From NCBI GenBank assembly GCA_945949385.1, contig CAMFEL010000062.1, forward strand, positions 1 through 10,921: a DNA stretch of 10,921 nucleotides, read 5' to 3'. Numbering within the stretch: the first letter of the stretch is position 1; every line of letters begins with the position of its first letter. Positions 1-6,387 of the stretch are shown in pieces. The position numbers and the translations under genes were made by a program. Under the pieces are notes generated by a model. The model saw nothing but the letters and a program-made list of their open reading frames with translations, made no database searches and was not told where the DNA came from. The stretch comes from an uncultured Clostridia bacterium (GTDB lineage: Bacteria; Bacillota; Clostridia; Oscillospirales; CAG-272).

Positions 1-131
1 CATTCGACTAAATGAAAAGAAGCCTGCACCCTTAGCCTAAACTTCAAGTCTCGCGGCGGAAATATAGCAACGCTAATGAGCGTGTCGATAGCAGACTTGA
101 AGCTACCCACAGAAGTTAAGAATAGCAGATT
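1..131 (+). ncRNA. Repeated structured-RNA-like element, unit A
   Basis: This unit aligns with 10817-10921. Over 31-114 versus 10838-10921 the alignment is gapless (offset 10807), with about 66 of 84 positions identical. A nested fold is visible. Helix P1 pairs TAGC (33-36) with GCTA (102-105). Helix P2 pairs TTCAAGTCT (43-51) with AGACTTGAA (93-101). Hairpin P3 is TAGC-AAC-GCTA (65-75). P1 and P3 change by compensatory substitutions in the other unit while still pairing, which is what a conserved RNA would show. The stretch CGCGGCGGAAATA (52-64) is unchanged. The unit starts with ATTCGA (2-7), and an ATTGAA remnant follows at 129-134, as if the next unit of a tandem array were cut off. I see no coding potential and cannot name the family. 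The strand is assumed from the second unit lying downstream of + strand genes. The left edge may extend beyond the window. Confidence 0.6.
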
Positions 132-135
132 GAAC

Positions 136-163
136 ATTATACCATATTATACCATTATACCAT
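136..163. repeat. Three near-perfect copies of ATTATACCAT
   Basis: ATTATACCAT occurs at 136-145 and 146-155, and TTATACCAT again at 155-163. A degenerate ATTACACC follows at 163-169. Read on the - strand each copy is ATGGTATAAT, which contains an extended -10 promoter box (TGGTATAAT). The same box serves as the likely promoter of the permease gene at 6186-6194. No -35 box is visible upstream on that strand. This could be a promoter cluster reading leftward across unit A, or simply a short tandem repeat. Confidence 0.6.
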
Positions 164-167
164 TACA

Positions 168-278
168 CCGCAGGGGCGGACGGTGAAGCCGTCCGTGAAG
201 CGATGAAGAAACGCAGGAGAAAGTTTACTTTCTCCTGCGTTTCTTCAGATGCCTGCCGCATATGCGGCACCCCTGCGG
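168..278. repeat. Three-armed palindromic element
   Basis: An outer stem pairs CCGCAGGGG (168-176) with CCCCTGCGG (270-278). It encloses three hairpins: GGACGG/CCGTCC (178-183 with 188-193), a 20-bp perfect stem (204-223 with 228-247, loop TTTA), and the palindrome GCCGCATATGCGGC (255-268). The whole 111 bp would fold as a four-way junction in single-stranded DNA or RNA, in either orientation. There is no reading frame. Elements of this shape resemble REP or MITE-like intergenic repeats. The family cannot be assigned from one copy. Confidence 0.7.
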
Positions 279-323
279 GAACTATTTAGATTTCTTCGCC
301 CTAATTAAAAGTTTTTTGGAGTC

Positions 324-355
324 CTTAGAACCTTTTTCTCAAAAAAGGTTCTAAG
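324..355. repeat. 14-bp A/T-centred hairpin, head of the GC repeat block
   Basis: CTTAGAACCTTTTT (324-337) pairs perfectly with 342-355 around the loop CTCA. No T-run follows on either strand, so it is not a typical intrinsic terminator. It directly abuts the GC-rich repeat units at 356. The combination of an AGAACCTTTTT stem followed by GGGGC hairpins reads as one composite intergenic repeat. Confidence 0.6.
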
Positions 356-518
356 CGGGGTTCGGGGCGGCGCCCCGCCTGTCAACGGGGTTTGTGGCAG
401 CGCCCCATATATCCTCGGGGTACGGGGCAGCGCCCCGTATAATACCTGATGGTGCGGAGCGCGGGGCGGAGCCCCGCATATACCCACCGGGGCGCGAGGC
501 GGAGCCTTGTATATGTTC
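356..518. repeat. Five degenerate GC-rich hairpin units
   Basis: Units begin with CGGGG at 356, 386 and 416, exactly 30 bp apart. They are followed by less regular units at about 453 and 488. Each has a core of the form GGGGC-GG-AGCCCC or GGGGCGGCGCCCC that can fold into a small hairpin, separated by AT-richer spacers (CATATATCCT, CGTATAATAC, GCATATACCC). The 30-bp period keeps all frames open and creates meaningless Pro/Arg-rich reading frames on both strands. The stretch 519-678 holds no gene or clear promoter. Confidence 0.7.
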
Positions 519-678
519 TGACAATATAAGACAGGGCGGCTTACGCTTCGGTTTTTTAACTATTGCGTCATTTTTCAATTAAGCCGATGTTTCGTGCGGC
601 TAAAAACGGGAAAACGGGAAACAATAGGACTGAGGTTTCAAAAGTTTTGAATACGGAAAGGAAGCGTCACAACGAAAA

Positions 679-1122
679 ATGAAGATAGGTGACAAAAACT
701 ACGAAAAATATGCCGAGGGCAGAGCGAAAAAATCCCCCTGTGCAAAAAACTGCACAAAGGCATTTCTTATAGGCGGCGCCATATGCTGTGCGGCTCAGGG
801 TCTTCGGGACTTATATATGCTGCATTACAGCGAAAAGGACGCGGGTGCTCTGGTGTCGGTTACCCTTATTTTCATCACGGCTTTGCTTACGGGAATAGGA
901 GTATTCGATTCAATTGCAAAGCACGCGGGAGCTGGCACTCTTGTGCCCATAACAGGGTTTGCCAACGCCGTGGCGTCCTGCGCCGTGGATGCAAAAAGCG
1001 AGGGCTTTGTTCTGGGAGTCGGAGCTAAAATATTCGCGGTGGCAGGTCCCGTAATACTTTACGGCACTGCGGCGGGCGCCGTATACGGCGTAATTTACTA
1101 TTTCTGCCGTCTGTTCGTCTGA
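679..1122 (+). CDS. spoVAC: Stage V sporulation protein AC (SpoVAC)
   Basis: This is a 147-residue integral membrane protein of the SpoVAC/SpoVAEB family, of usual length. In known spore formers SpoVA proteins sit in the spore inner membrane and carry Ca-dipicolinic acid into the forespore and out again at germination. SpoVAC is described as a mechanosensitive channel subunit. The sequence shows a polar Lys-rich N-terminus (residues 1-27), a first hydrophobic segment starting AFLIGGAICC (about 28-47), then several more to the C-terminus. The family motif HAGAGTLVPITGF lies near residue 83. A GGAAAGGAAG site (655-664) lies 14 nt before the ATG, which is rather far, but no better in-frame start exists. 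I see no convincing sigma-G promoter in 582-678, although forespore control is expected. It is the first gene of a spoVACDE operon. Confidence 0.95.
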   Translation: MKIGDKNYEKYAEGRAKKSPCAKNCTKAFLIGGAICCAAQGLRDLYMLHYSEKDAGALVSVTLIFITALLTGIGVFDSIAKHAGAGTLVPITGFANAVASCAVDAKSEGFVLGVGAKIFAVAGPVILYGTAAGAVYGVIYYFCRLFV

Positions 1123-1227
1123 GGAGGTGAAGGTTTGAAAGTAAAGCGAGCGTAAAACGTATGTAAGCTGTTTCAAACCGCATTTGTGTCTTGCTGACAC
1201 AAATCAAAGAAAGGAATTGGATTAAAA
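1123..1227 (+). promoter_or_regulatory. Structured spoVAC-spoVAD gap with a mini reading frame
   Basis: Right after the spoVAC stop there is a strong ribosome binding site, GGAGG (1123-1127). It has good spacing to a TTG at 1135 that opens only six codons (1135-1155, MKVKRA). The 9-bp inverted repeat GGTTTGAAA (1132-1140) / TTTCAAACC (1171-1179) follows, then a perfect 9-bp hairpin ATTTGTGTC-TTGCT-GACACAAAT (1182-1204). The binding site actually used for spoVAD, AAGGAA (1211-1216), comes directly after. The first site may have served an ancestral spoVAD start now displaced by an insertion, or it may translate a short leader peptide. Both are inferences. Confidence 0.45.
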
Positions 1228-2268
1228 GTGAGAGAACCCATAAAGCTTCCCCGCCCCGTATATCTGCTTTCCACCGCCTCCGTGGCGGGATGGGACGAGG
1301 GTCGGGGACCCATAGGAGAGGAATTTGACATTCTTGGAGACGAAGGCGACACCTTCGGCTGTGACACATGGGAAAAGTCGGAAAGCGAGATGCAAAGGCT
1401 GGCTCTTTCCACCGCCGTTTCCCACGCTATGATGACGGACAGTGACCTTGACATGATCTTTGCGGGAGACCTGCTAAATCAATGCGTGGGCTCAAGCTAC
1501 GGTCTGGTAAGCTTCAAAGCACCTTACCTGGGACTGTACGGAGCCTGTTCAACCGCAGCCGAGGGCATAATGCTTGCGTCTCTCATGTGCGGCGCGTATG
1601 CAGAGTGCGCGGCGGCAGTAACCTCCTCCCATAACGCCTCTGCCGAGCGTCAGTTCCGTTTTCCCCTTGAATACGGCGGACAGCGCACTCCCACCGCTCA
1701 GTGGACGGTGACGGGAGCGGGAGCCTTTATATTCACTTCAAGCAAGGCAAGACTTGACCGGGTTGCAAAAAAAGGATTTACGGTACAGGTAAAGGATGTT
1801 ATGCCCGGAGTGGCCGTTGACGCAGGCGTGCACGATGCAAACAATATGGGAGCCGCCATGGCCCCTGCCGCCGCAGACACGGTATGCACTTATCTTGACT
1901 CGGTGCAGAAAATGCCGGAACTTATAGTCACGGGAGACTTGGGCAGTGAGGGCTCCCATATCCTGTACGATCTGACCCGTGCCAAGGGTTACGATATTTC
2001 CGCCTGTCACAGCGACTGCGGAATGATAATTTACGACCGCGACAGTCAGGACAAGCACGCCGGAGGCAGCGGCTGCGGCTGCAGCGCGGCGGTCATGTCG
2101 GCTAATATTCTGAGAGCAATGCGCCGCGGGGCTCTCAAAGATGTGGTTTTTGTGGGGACGGGCGCGCTTATGAATTCCATGAGTATTCAGCAAGGGCTAT
2201 CCATACCGGGCATAGGGCATCTTGTACACTTTATTTCCGTGCCCGACGGAGAAATCGGAGGAAACTGA
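1228..2268 (+). CDS. spoVAD: Stage V sporulation protein AD (SpoVAD)
   Basis: This 346-residue protein has the thiolase/ketoacyl-synthase fold used by SpoVAD, which in Bacillus binds dipicolinic acid and helps load it into the spore. The N-terminal pattern PRPVYLLSTASVAG, followed by EGRGPIGEEFD and WEKSESEMQ, is typical of SpoVAD. The condensing-enzyme-like cysteine lies in GLYGACSTAAEG (Cys107). A Gly-rich stretch, GGSGCGCSAA, and a C-terminal FVGTGALMN complete the fold. It has no signal peptide and is expected to sit at the membrane with the SpoVA channel. The start is GTG, with AGGAA (1212-1216) 11 nt upstream. A stop at 1195-1197 rules out an extended start. It is separated from spoVAC by a 105-bp structured gap but sits only 1 nt before spoVAE. 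Confidence 0.95.
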   Translation: MREPIKLPRPVYLLSTASVAGWDEGRGPIGEEFDILGDEGDTFGCDTWEKSESEMQRLALSTAVSHAMMTDSDLDMIFAGDLLNQCVGSSYGLVSFKAPYLGLYGACSTAAEGIMLASLMCGAYAECAAAVTSSHNASAERQFRFPLEYGGQRTPTAQWTVTGAGAFIFTSSKARLDRVAKKGFTVQVKDVMPGVAVDAGVHDANNMGAAMAPAAADTVCTYLDSVQKMPELIVTGDLGSEGSHILYDLTRAKGYDISACHSDCGMIIYDRDSQDKHAGGSGCGCSAAVMSANILRAMRRGALKDVVFVGTGALMNSMSIQQGLSIPGIGHLVHFISVPDGEIGGN

Positions 2269-2269
2269 T

Positions 2270-2638
2270 ATGAGTGCAGTTATGCCCTATGTATGGGCAT
2301 TTATAATAGGCGGCGCCTTTTGCGTCATAGCGCAGATACTGATTGACAAAACAAAGCTGACCCCCGCCCGCATACTTGTAGCCTATGTGGTAGCCGGAGT
2401 TGTACTGGGTGGCTGCGGAGTTTATAAGTATATCATTGATTTCGCGGGAGCGGGCGCAACGACTCCCCTTTGCGGCTTCGGCTATCTTATTGCCGAGGGC
2501 GTAAAAAGCGAGATTGACAAGCGGGGGCTTTTGGGCGCGCTGACCGGCGGTCTGTCGGCAGCTTCGGCGGGAATTGCCGCGGCTCTTGTTTTCGGACTTC
2601 TGGCAGCGGTATTTTTCAAAAGCAAACGCAAAAAATAA
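2270..2638 (+). CDS. spoVAE: Stage V sporulation protein AE (SpoVAEB type)
   Basis: This 122-residue membrane protein is the third component of the minimal clostridial SpoVACDE set for dipicolinic acid transport. It is a paralogue of SpoVAC. Both carry an AGAG-x-x-x-P-x-x-GF signature, here FAGAGATTPLCGF, followed by a KSEIDKRGLLGALTGG region. Four or so hydrophobic segments are visible, from FIIGGAFCVIAQ near the N-terminus to AALVFGLLAAVFF before a basic tail (KSKRKK). The ATG at 2270 is preferred over an earlier in-frame start because GGAGG (2257-2261) lies 8 nt upstream and the spoVAD stop ends at 2268. The tight spacing implies translational coupling with spoVAD. It is the last gene of the operon. 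Confidence 0.93.
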   Translation: MSAVMPYVWAFIIGGAFCVIAQILIDKTKLTPARILVAYVVAGVVLGGCGVYKYIIDFAGAGATTPLCGFGYLIAEGVKSEIDKRGLLGALTGGLSAASAGIAAALVFGLLAAVFFKSKRKK

Positions 2639-2660
2639 ACACGGTATTATTGCACCGTGT
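2639..2660 (+). terminator. Hairpin directly after spoVAE
   Basis: ACACGGT (2639-2645) pairs with ACCGTGT (2654-2660) immediately after the stop codon. There is no T-run, so it may only be an mRNA-end stabiliser ahead of the stronger hairpin at 2711-2735. Confidence 0.4.
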
Positions 2661-2706
2661 AAAGTATTCGCCGGCATAGATGACGGTTTTCCTCTCTCGG
2701 TCATAC

Positions 2707-2737
2707 GCAAAAAAGCCTCCCATACGGAGGCTTTTCG
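2707..2737. terminator. Bidirectional intrinsic terminator
   Basis: AAAAGCCTCC (2711-2720) pairs with GGAGGCTTTT (2726-2735) around the loop CATAC. On the - strand the stem is followed by six T, so it is a good terminator for the ABC transporter operon. On the + strand it is followed by four T and would end the spoVA transcript. It lies between the two convergent operons, as expected. Confidence 0.8.
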
Positions 2738-2764
2738 CATATAAACATTTTATACAAAACCTTA

Positions 2765-3493
2765 TCAGTAGCTGACAACAGTCTTTTTGTTTCCGCCGAC
2801 ATAGTCTCTTTCAAGAGACAGAACGCCGTTGTCCATACGGAAGATACGGTCTGCCTTTTCGGCGATTGACAGGTCATGGGTAACCATGAGAAGAGTCTGT
2901 CCTCTGGTCTCTCTGATCTTCAGAAGCAGGCGCAGAACCTCGTCCGCATTGGTACGGTCAAGGTTACCGGTAGGCTCGTCTGCGAACAGCATCTGGGGGT
3001 TGTTGATAAGTGCGCGTGCAATCGCAACTCTCTGACACTGACCGCCCGACAGCTCGCTGGGCAGGTGGTGCAGACGCTCGCTGAGTCCCAGACACTCCAC
3101 AAGCTCACGCAGTGACTCCTGATAACTCATTTCGGGCTTGTTGCACATCATTGTGGGAAGCAGGATGTTTTCAAGCGCGGTGAACTGAGGAATCAGATTG
3201 TGCTTCTGATAGATAAAACCCATCTTTTCGCCTCTGAAGCGTCCCAGCTCGTCGGCGTGCATTTTTGTAATGTCCTGACCGTCGATGATGATACGGCCTG
3301 CATTGGCGCGGTCAAGACCCGCGCAGATATGCAGAAATGTGGATTTACCGGAGCCGGAGGATCCGATGATTGCAACGAACTCTCCTTTTTCGATCTTGAT
3401 ATTTGCACGGTTTACTGCCGTGATGACCGACTCAGACTGTCTGTACTGCTTGATAACACTTTCAGTCTGAAGCATATATTCAGTAGTAGCCAT
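2765..3493 (-). CDS. ABC transporter ATP-binding protein (MacB/LolD type)
   Basis: This 242-residue ATPase subunit powers the FtsX-like permease encoded upstream in the same operon. Walker A is GSSGSGKS (residues 44-51), the Q-loop glutamine is Gln96, the signature LSGGQ is at 148-152, Walker B runs MLFADEP (Glu173 catalytic), the D-loop has GNLD, and the switch histidine is His206 in VTHD. The DEPTGNLD pattern and length are typical of the MacB/LolD/BceA class, which drives periplasmic or extracytoplasmic work rather than classical import. The start at 3493 has AAAGGATC just upstream. An internal Met7 is a weaker alternative. The gene is 69 bp downstream of the permease. The substrate cannot be told. 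Antimicrobial peptide or lipoprotein handling is usual for the class. Confidence 0.93.
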   Translation of the reverse strand: MATTEYMLQTESVIKQYRQSESVITAVNRANIKIEKGEFVAIIGSSGSGKSTFLHICAGLDRANAGRIIIDGQDITKMHADELGRFRGEKMGFIYQKHNLIPQFTALENILLPTMMCNKPEMSYQESLRELVECLGLSERLHHLPSELSGGQCQRVAIARALINNPQMLFADEPTGNLDRTNADEVLRLLLKIRETRGQTLLMVTHDLSIAEKADRIFRMDNGVLSLERDYVGGNKKTVVSY

Positions 3494-3562
3494 TGTTTAT
3501 GATCCTTTCCTGACGGAATTACCCGTCCTATCGTTTGGTTTATTCGGAATTACTTATGATAA
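3494..3562 (-). other. Permease-ATPase gap with hairpin and repeated 9-mer
   Basis: CGGAATTAC occurs twice (3514-3522 and 3545-3553). The first copy is the centre of a 5-bp hairpin GACGG-AATTAC-CCGTC (3512-3527), which on the - strand lies just before the ATPase ribosome binding site (about 3503-3509). It might tune the permease:ATPase ratio. It is too short for firm claims. Confidence 0.3.
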
Positions 3563-6085
3563 TTACTCGTCGTCCTGAACGCCGCTGCCGCCGTTCTCAA
3601 GCGAATAGCGGTTCTTGAAGTAGCTCTTGTAGGGTATGTACGCCGAGAAGAAGCCGCAGGCCACGGACATGACCACGGAAATTACCAGGGCGTACCAGGG
3701 CATATAGAAGATGTAGCGGATATATTCGCCGGAGAAGTTGGGAACTACCACATTGAATACATAGAACATCAGATAGCTTGCTATATAGCTGAGCAGGATA
3801 CTTACAATGAGCGACATTATCGCCATGCTGACTCCGCCCAAAAGGTATATTTTTCTGATGTCGCTTCCGTTAGCGCCCATGGACTGGATAATATTGAATT
3901 CCTTCTCTCGCTTGAAGTAGTAAAGCGACTGGGAGAAGAACCATATGATAGGTGAGATACAGAGGATCAGCACGGAAATTGCCACGAACAGCTCGTTGTA
4001 ATGCTCGTCGCTGGAGATGTTCTTTTCGGCAAGCTGATTGGTGTCGGCAACGGGGATTGAGCCTATCTTGCTCAGTCCGTCGGAATCGATAACCTGACGC
4101 AGTCTGTCCTCAATAAAGCTTACCTGCTCGTCTGACATCTGGAACACTTTTGAGTCTGCGGGATCTGCACTGTAAGTGTAAAGATTGAGCTTGGTGGTGA
4201 CTGCGGAGCGTCCGGTTACAGATTCGTAAACGTCGTCCATCATATATACGGGAACACTGCCGGAGGGAATATCCTTGATGACCGCGCACACCGTAAGAGT
4301 AGTAAATCTGTACTTGAAGTTCTGTATCTGCTTACGAAGCAGGTTTTTGCCGGACAGGTTGGAGTCAACAGCGGTGACCGCGCCCTCATAGGTTGACACG
4401 GCGATGGTGTCGCCCACCTTGAACTTGAATTTGGAAATATTGGAGATCGAGTCTCCGATAATGATGTACTGAGTATCGCCCTTGGACTCAAGAATCTGTC
4501 TCGGGTCGCCCTCCACGGTATACTGGCTGAGGAACTCAAAAAGATCCTCGGAGGTGTCCTCACTTACCGCACGGTACAGAGCATTGTTGGTGACCTTGTA
4601 GCTGCCGCCCTTACCGTCATCGTACTTGGAGTAGGCATCCTCCTGCTTGAACACAAAGAAACCGGTGGAGAAAGGCTTTATATTCTTCTTGTTTACCAGC
4701 ATAAACGAAGAAATGTACTTCGCCTCGGTCACGGGGCTCTGTGAGAAGTCCACATCTCCGTCAACGGGGGTGGCATTACCGGTGGCCTCGATATAGGTCA
4801 GCGCCTCAAAGTTTTCGGCAAAGTCGTCGCCGTACTCGCTGAGCTCCTCGCCGTACTTGTCTTTGAATTCCTCATTGACGCTCTTAATATCGCTGCTGAG
4901 CTTATAGTCGTAAGCCGCATTGGTATTGTTGGGGTCAATGGTCACATTAAACTGGGGGCGGGGATAGTTTACATTGGTGTTGTAAATATTCGCAAGATAC
5001 AGACCGCATATAAACAGCGCGCAGAACACGATTGCAGTGGTAAGAAGCTGGATGTTATACTTTCTGAAGCGCCAGAGAGAATACATCTCGTAGTTGCCCG
5101 GGAACTTCTTGCCCATAAGGTTGAAGGACTTTCTCGGAGAGGTTACCAGGTTTGAGTTGTCCTCGGTGATGATCAGCGACATGGGCTGACGGGCAGAGGT
5201 CGTTCTCATAGGCATAAACACAGCCGCAAGCACTACAAACAGGCTGAATACGAATACCTTGAAGAATACCCAGCCGGAGAATGCAAAGCTGAAGCCCGAG
5301 GGAGCGTAAATAAGCCATACCACAAGGGTTGATACCAGCACGGAGGGGATGAAGGTCACGATCATGACCACGAACATCTCCCAGAAGGCCGTGACGAACA
5401 GCTTCTTGAAGTCCGCGCCGAAGGTCATATATACGCCGTATGTAAACTTGTACTGATTCATTCTGATGTTGTAAATAGACATCAGCAGGAATACGGACAG
5501 CACAAGAAGCAGTGCCGTTATGATCCAGAAGGTGGCATTATTGCCGGACACTCTGCTCTGATAGTCAAGCAGCAGTGTGTTTTCCACCGAAAAGTTCGTC
5601 TGATTGGGATCCTGATATGCATAAGAAGGCTCAAGGGATGCCAGCTTATCGACATAGAACTGCTTGAACTCCTTGTAATACTTCTGTACCGTGGCAGCGT
5701 CAGCGCCCTCCTTGCCGAAGCGGAGATAAACATCGTAGACATTTTTGCCTTCTCTTTGGTTGTATCTCTCCGTCGTATCGACAATTACATAAAGCTGCTT
5801 GTTTTTGTCCAGGATACCCATATTCTGGCTTCTTTTGTAGCCTTCAAGGTAATTGTACTGACCTTGAGTAAGATTGCGTATCACATAGTGATAATCATAC
5901 TCCTCGACTATCTGCTGATAAGCCACCGAATTGTTGTTGGTGGCGGAGATAGCCATCATGCCGTACAGCATCTGGATAATGAAAATAGCAGCGAAGAAGC
6001 AGCAATACTGCTTAAAATTGAAGAATACACTCTTCCATGCGCTTTTGAAATGGCGAGAAATGTATTCCCAGAACCGTTCTAACAT
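3563..6085 (-). CDS. FtsX-like ABC transporter permease with large extracytoplasmic domain
   Basis: A permease of about 840 residues, partner of the following ATPase. From the chosen start (MLERFWEYIS) the layout is as follows. A first membrane segment lies at roughly 28-47, then a soluble part of about 135 residues. Three membrane segments (about 185-205, 229-260, 271-292) make the first FtsX domain, followed by a membrane segment near 345-365. A soluble domain of about 330 residues comes next, and three terminal membrane segments (about 700-820) form the second FtsX domain. The repeated cytoplasmic motif occurs in each half (MTFGADFKKLF and SMGANGSDIRKIY), a sign of a duplicated FtsX unit. 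The long external domain suggests substrate binding or signalling outside the membrane. An in-frame ATG at 6172 would add 29 unconserved-looking residues and sits about 8 nt after the predicted transcription start, so it is rejected. A GTG at 6103 is possible. Confidence 0.88.
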   Translation of the reverse strand: MLERFWEYISRHFKSAWKSVFFNFKQYCCFFAAIFIIQMLYGMMAISATNNNSVAYQQIVEEYDYHYVIRNLTQGQYNYLEGYKRSQNMGILDKNKQLYVIVDTTERYNQREGKNVYDVYLRFGKEGADAATVQKYYKEFKQFYVDKLASLEPSYAYQDPNQTNFSVENTLLLDYQSRVSGNNATFWIITALLLVLSVFLLMSIYNIRMNQYKFTYGVYMTFGADFKKLFVTAFWEMFVVMIVTFIPSVLVSTLVVWLIYAPSGFSFAFSGWVFFKVFVFSLFVVLAAVFMPMRTTSARQPMSLIITEDNSNLVTSPRKSFNLMGKKFPGNYEMYSLWRFRKYNIQLLTTAIVFCALFICGLYLANIYNTNVNYPRPQFNVTIDPNNTNAAYDYKLSSDIKSVNEEFKDKYGEELSEYGDDFAENFEALTYIEATGNATPVDGDVDFSQSPVTEAKYISSFMLVNKKNIKPFSTGFFVFKQEDAYSKYDDGKGGSYKVTNNALYRAVSEDTSEDLFEFLSQYTVEGDPRQILESKGDTQYIIIGDSISNISKFKFKVGDTIAVSTYEGAVTAVDSNLSGKNLLRKQIQNFKYRFTTLTVCAVIKDIPSGSVPVYMMDDVYESVTGRSAVTTKLNLYTYSADPADSKVFQMSDEQVSFIEDRLRQVIDSDGLSKIGSIPVADTNQLAEKNISSDEHYNELFVAISVLILCISPIIWFFSQSLYYFKREKEFNIIQSMGANGSDIRKIYLLGGVSMAIMSLIVSILLSYIASYLMFYVFNVVVPNFSGEYIRYIFYMPWYALVISVVMSVACGFFSAYIPYKSYFKNRYSLENGGSGVQDDE

Positions 6086-6127
6086 CGCTCTGCGGCGCCG
6101 CACCGGGGTACAGCCCCATCCTCCTTT
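6086..6127 (-). promoter_or_regulatory. Permease leader: ribosome binding site separated from ATG by two hairpins
   Basis: On the - strand AAAGGAGG (6127-6120) is the best ribosome binding site, but the ATG is 34 nt further on. In between lie a hairpin GGGG-CTGTA-CCCC (6117-6105) and the 12-bp palindrome TGCGGCGCCGCA (6102-6091). If both fold, the effective gap is about 9 nt, a normal spacing. A GTG at 6103 is an alternative start, 16 nt from the site. The GC-rich piece resembles the units at 356-518. Confidence 0.5.
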
Positions 6128-6185
6128 ATATTTTGCCTTATGGTGCAAAAGGGCATAATATCCCCTACCCATTTACCTTTATACA

Positions 6186-6194
6186 ATTATACCA
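6186..6194 (-). promoter_or_regulatory. Extended -10 promoter for the ABC transporter operon
   Basis: On the - strand the sequence reads TGGTATAAT, a TGn-extended perfect -10 box. No good -35 is seen (CTACAA lies at 17 bp), which is normal for extended -10 promoters. Transcription would start near 6180, giving a leader of about 95 nt before the ATG at 6085. Confidence 0.6.
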
Positions 6195-6387
6195 TTCATT
6201 TAGAAAAATTGTAGCATATTTTATGAATAAAATCCAACAAAAATGTGTAAAGATTTTTGTGCAAACTCTCTTGAGTACCGCGATTATGCGCTCATTCGCC
6301 GAAAACATCGGCTGAAAAAGCGCATTTTTTCGTGATTTTCGTAAAATCCCACCGTTTCAGACGGGAGAACGAGCATAGTCTGTATAA
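6195..6387. other. Gap between the lipoprotein gene end and the permease promoter
   Basis: No gene is seen. Two hairpins are present. On the - strand CCGT-CTGAA-ACGG (6364-6352) is followed by GGGATTTT and could weakly terminate the lipoprotein transcript. The second, at 6286-6330, is listed separately. The rest is AT-rich. Confidence 0.4.
6286..6330 (+). terminator. Orphan terminator-like hairpin on the + strand
   Basis: ATGCGC (6286-6291) pairs with GCGCAT (6320-6325), with an inner stem GCCGA/TCGGC (6298-6302 with 6308-6312), and six T at 6325-6330. This is terminator-like on the + strand only, yet no + strand gene lies upstream within 3.6 kb. It could end an antisense transcript, or be chance. 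Confidence 0.35.

Noticed and set aside
109..120. ACAGAAGTTAAG, identical to a core piece of 5S rRNA
   Set aside because: The rest of the unit does not follow 5S rRNA sequence or fold, and the match is only 12 nt.
1..131. CRISPR repeat or spacer unit
   Set aside because: The unit is far longer than a CRISPR repeat, the copies differ along their length with paired changes, and no cas gene is present.
324..355. Hairpin as an intrinsic terminator
   Set aside because: No T-run follows on either strand and no gene ends nearby.
305..582. Small reading frames on both strands rich in Pro, Arg and Gly
   Set aside because: They are created by the 30-bp GC repeat period, lack ribosome binding sites, and have repetitive, low-complexity products.
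582..678. Sigma-G promoter for spoVAC
   Set aside because: Expected biologically, but I found no pair of boxes with correct spacing. GAATA at 649-653 has no matching -10 before the start codon.
6086..6172. ATG at 6172 as start of the permease
   Set aside because: The predicted transcription start is near 6180, so almost no leader would remain, and the extra residues look like translated leader.
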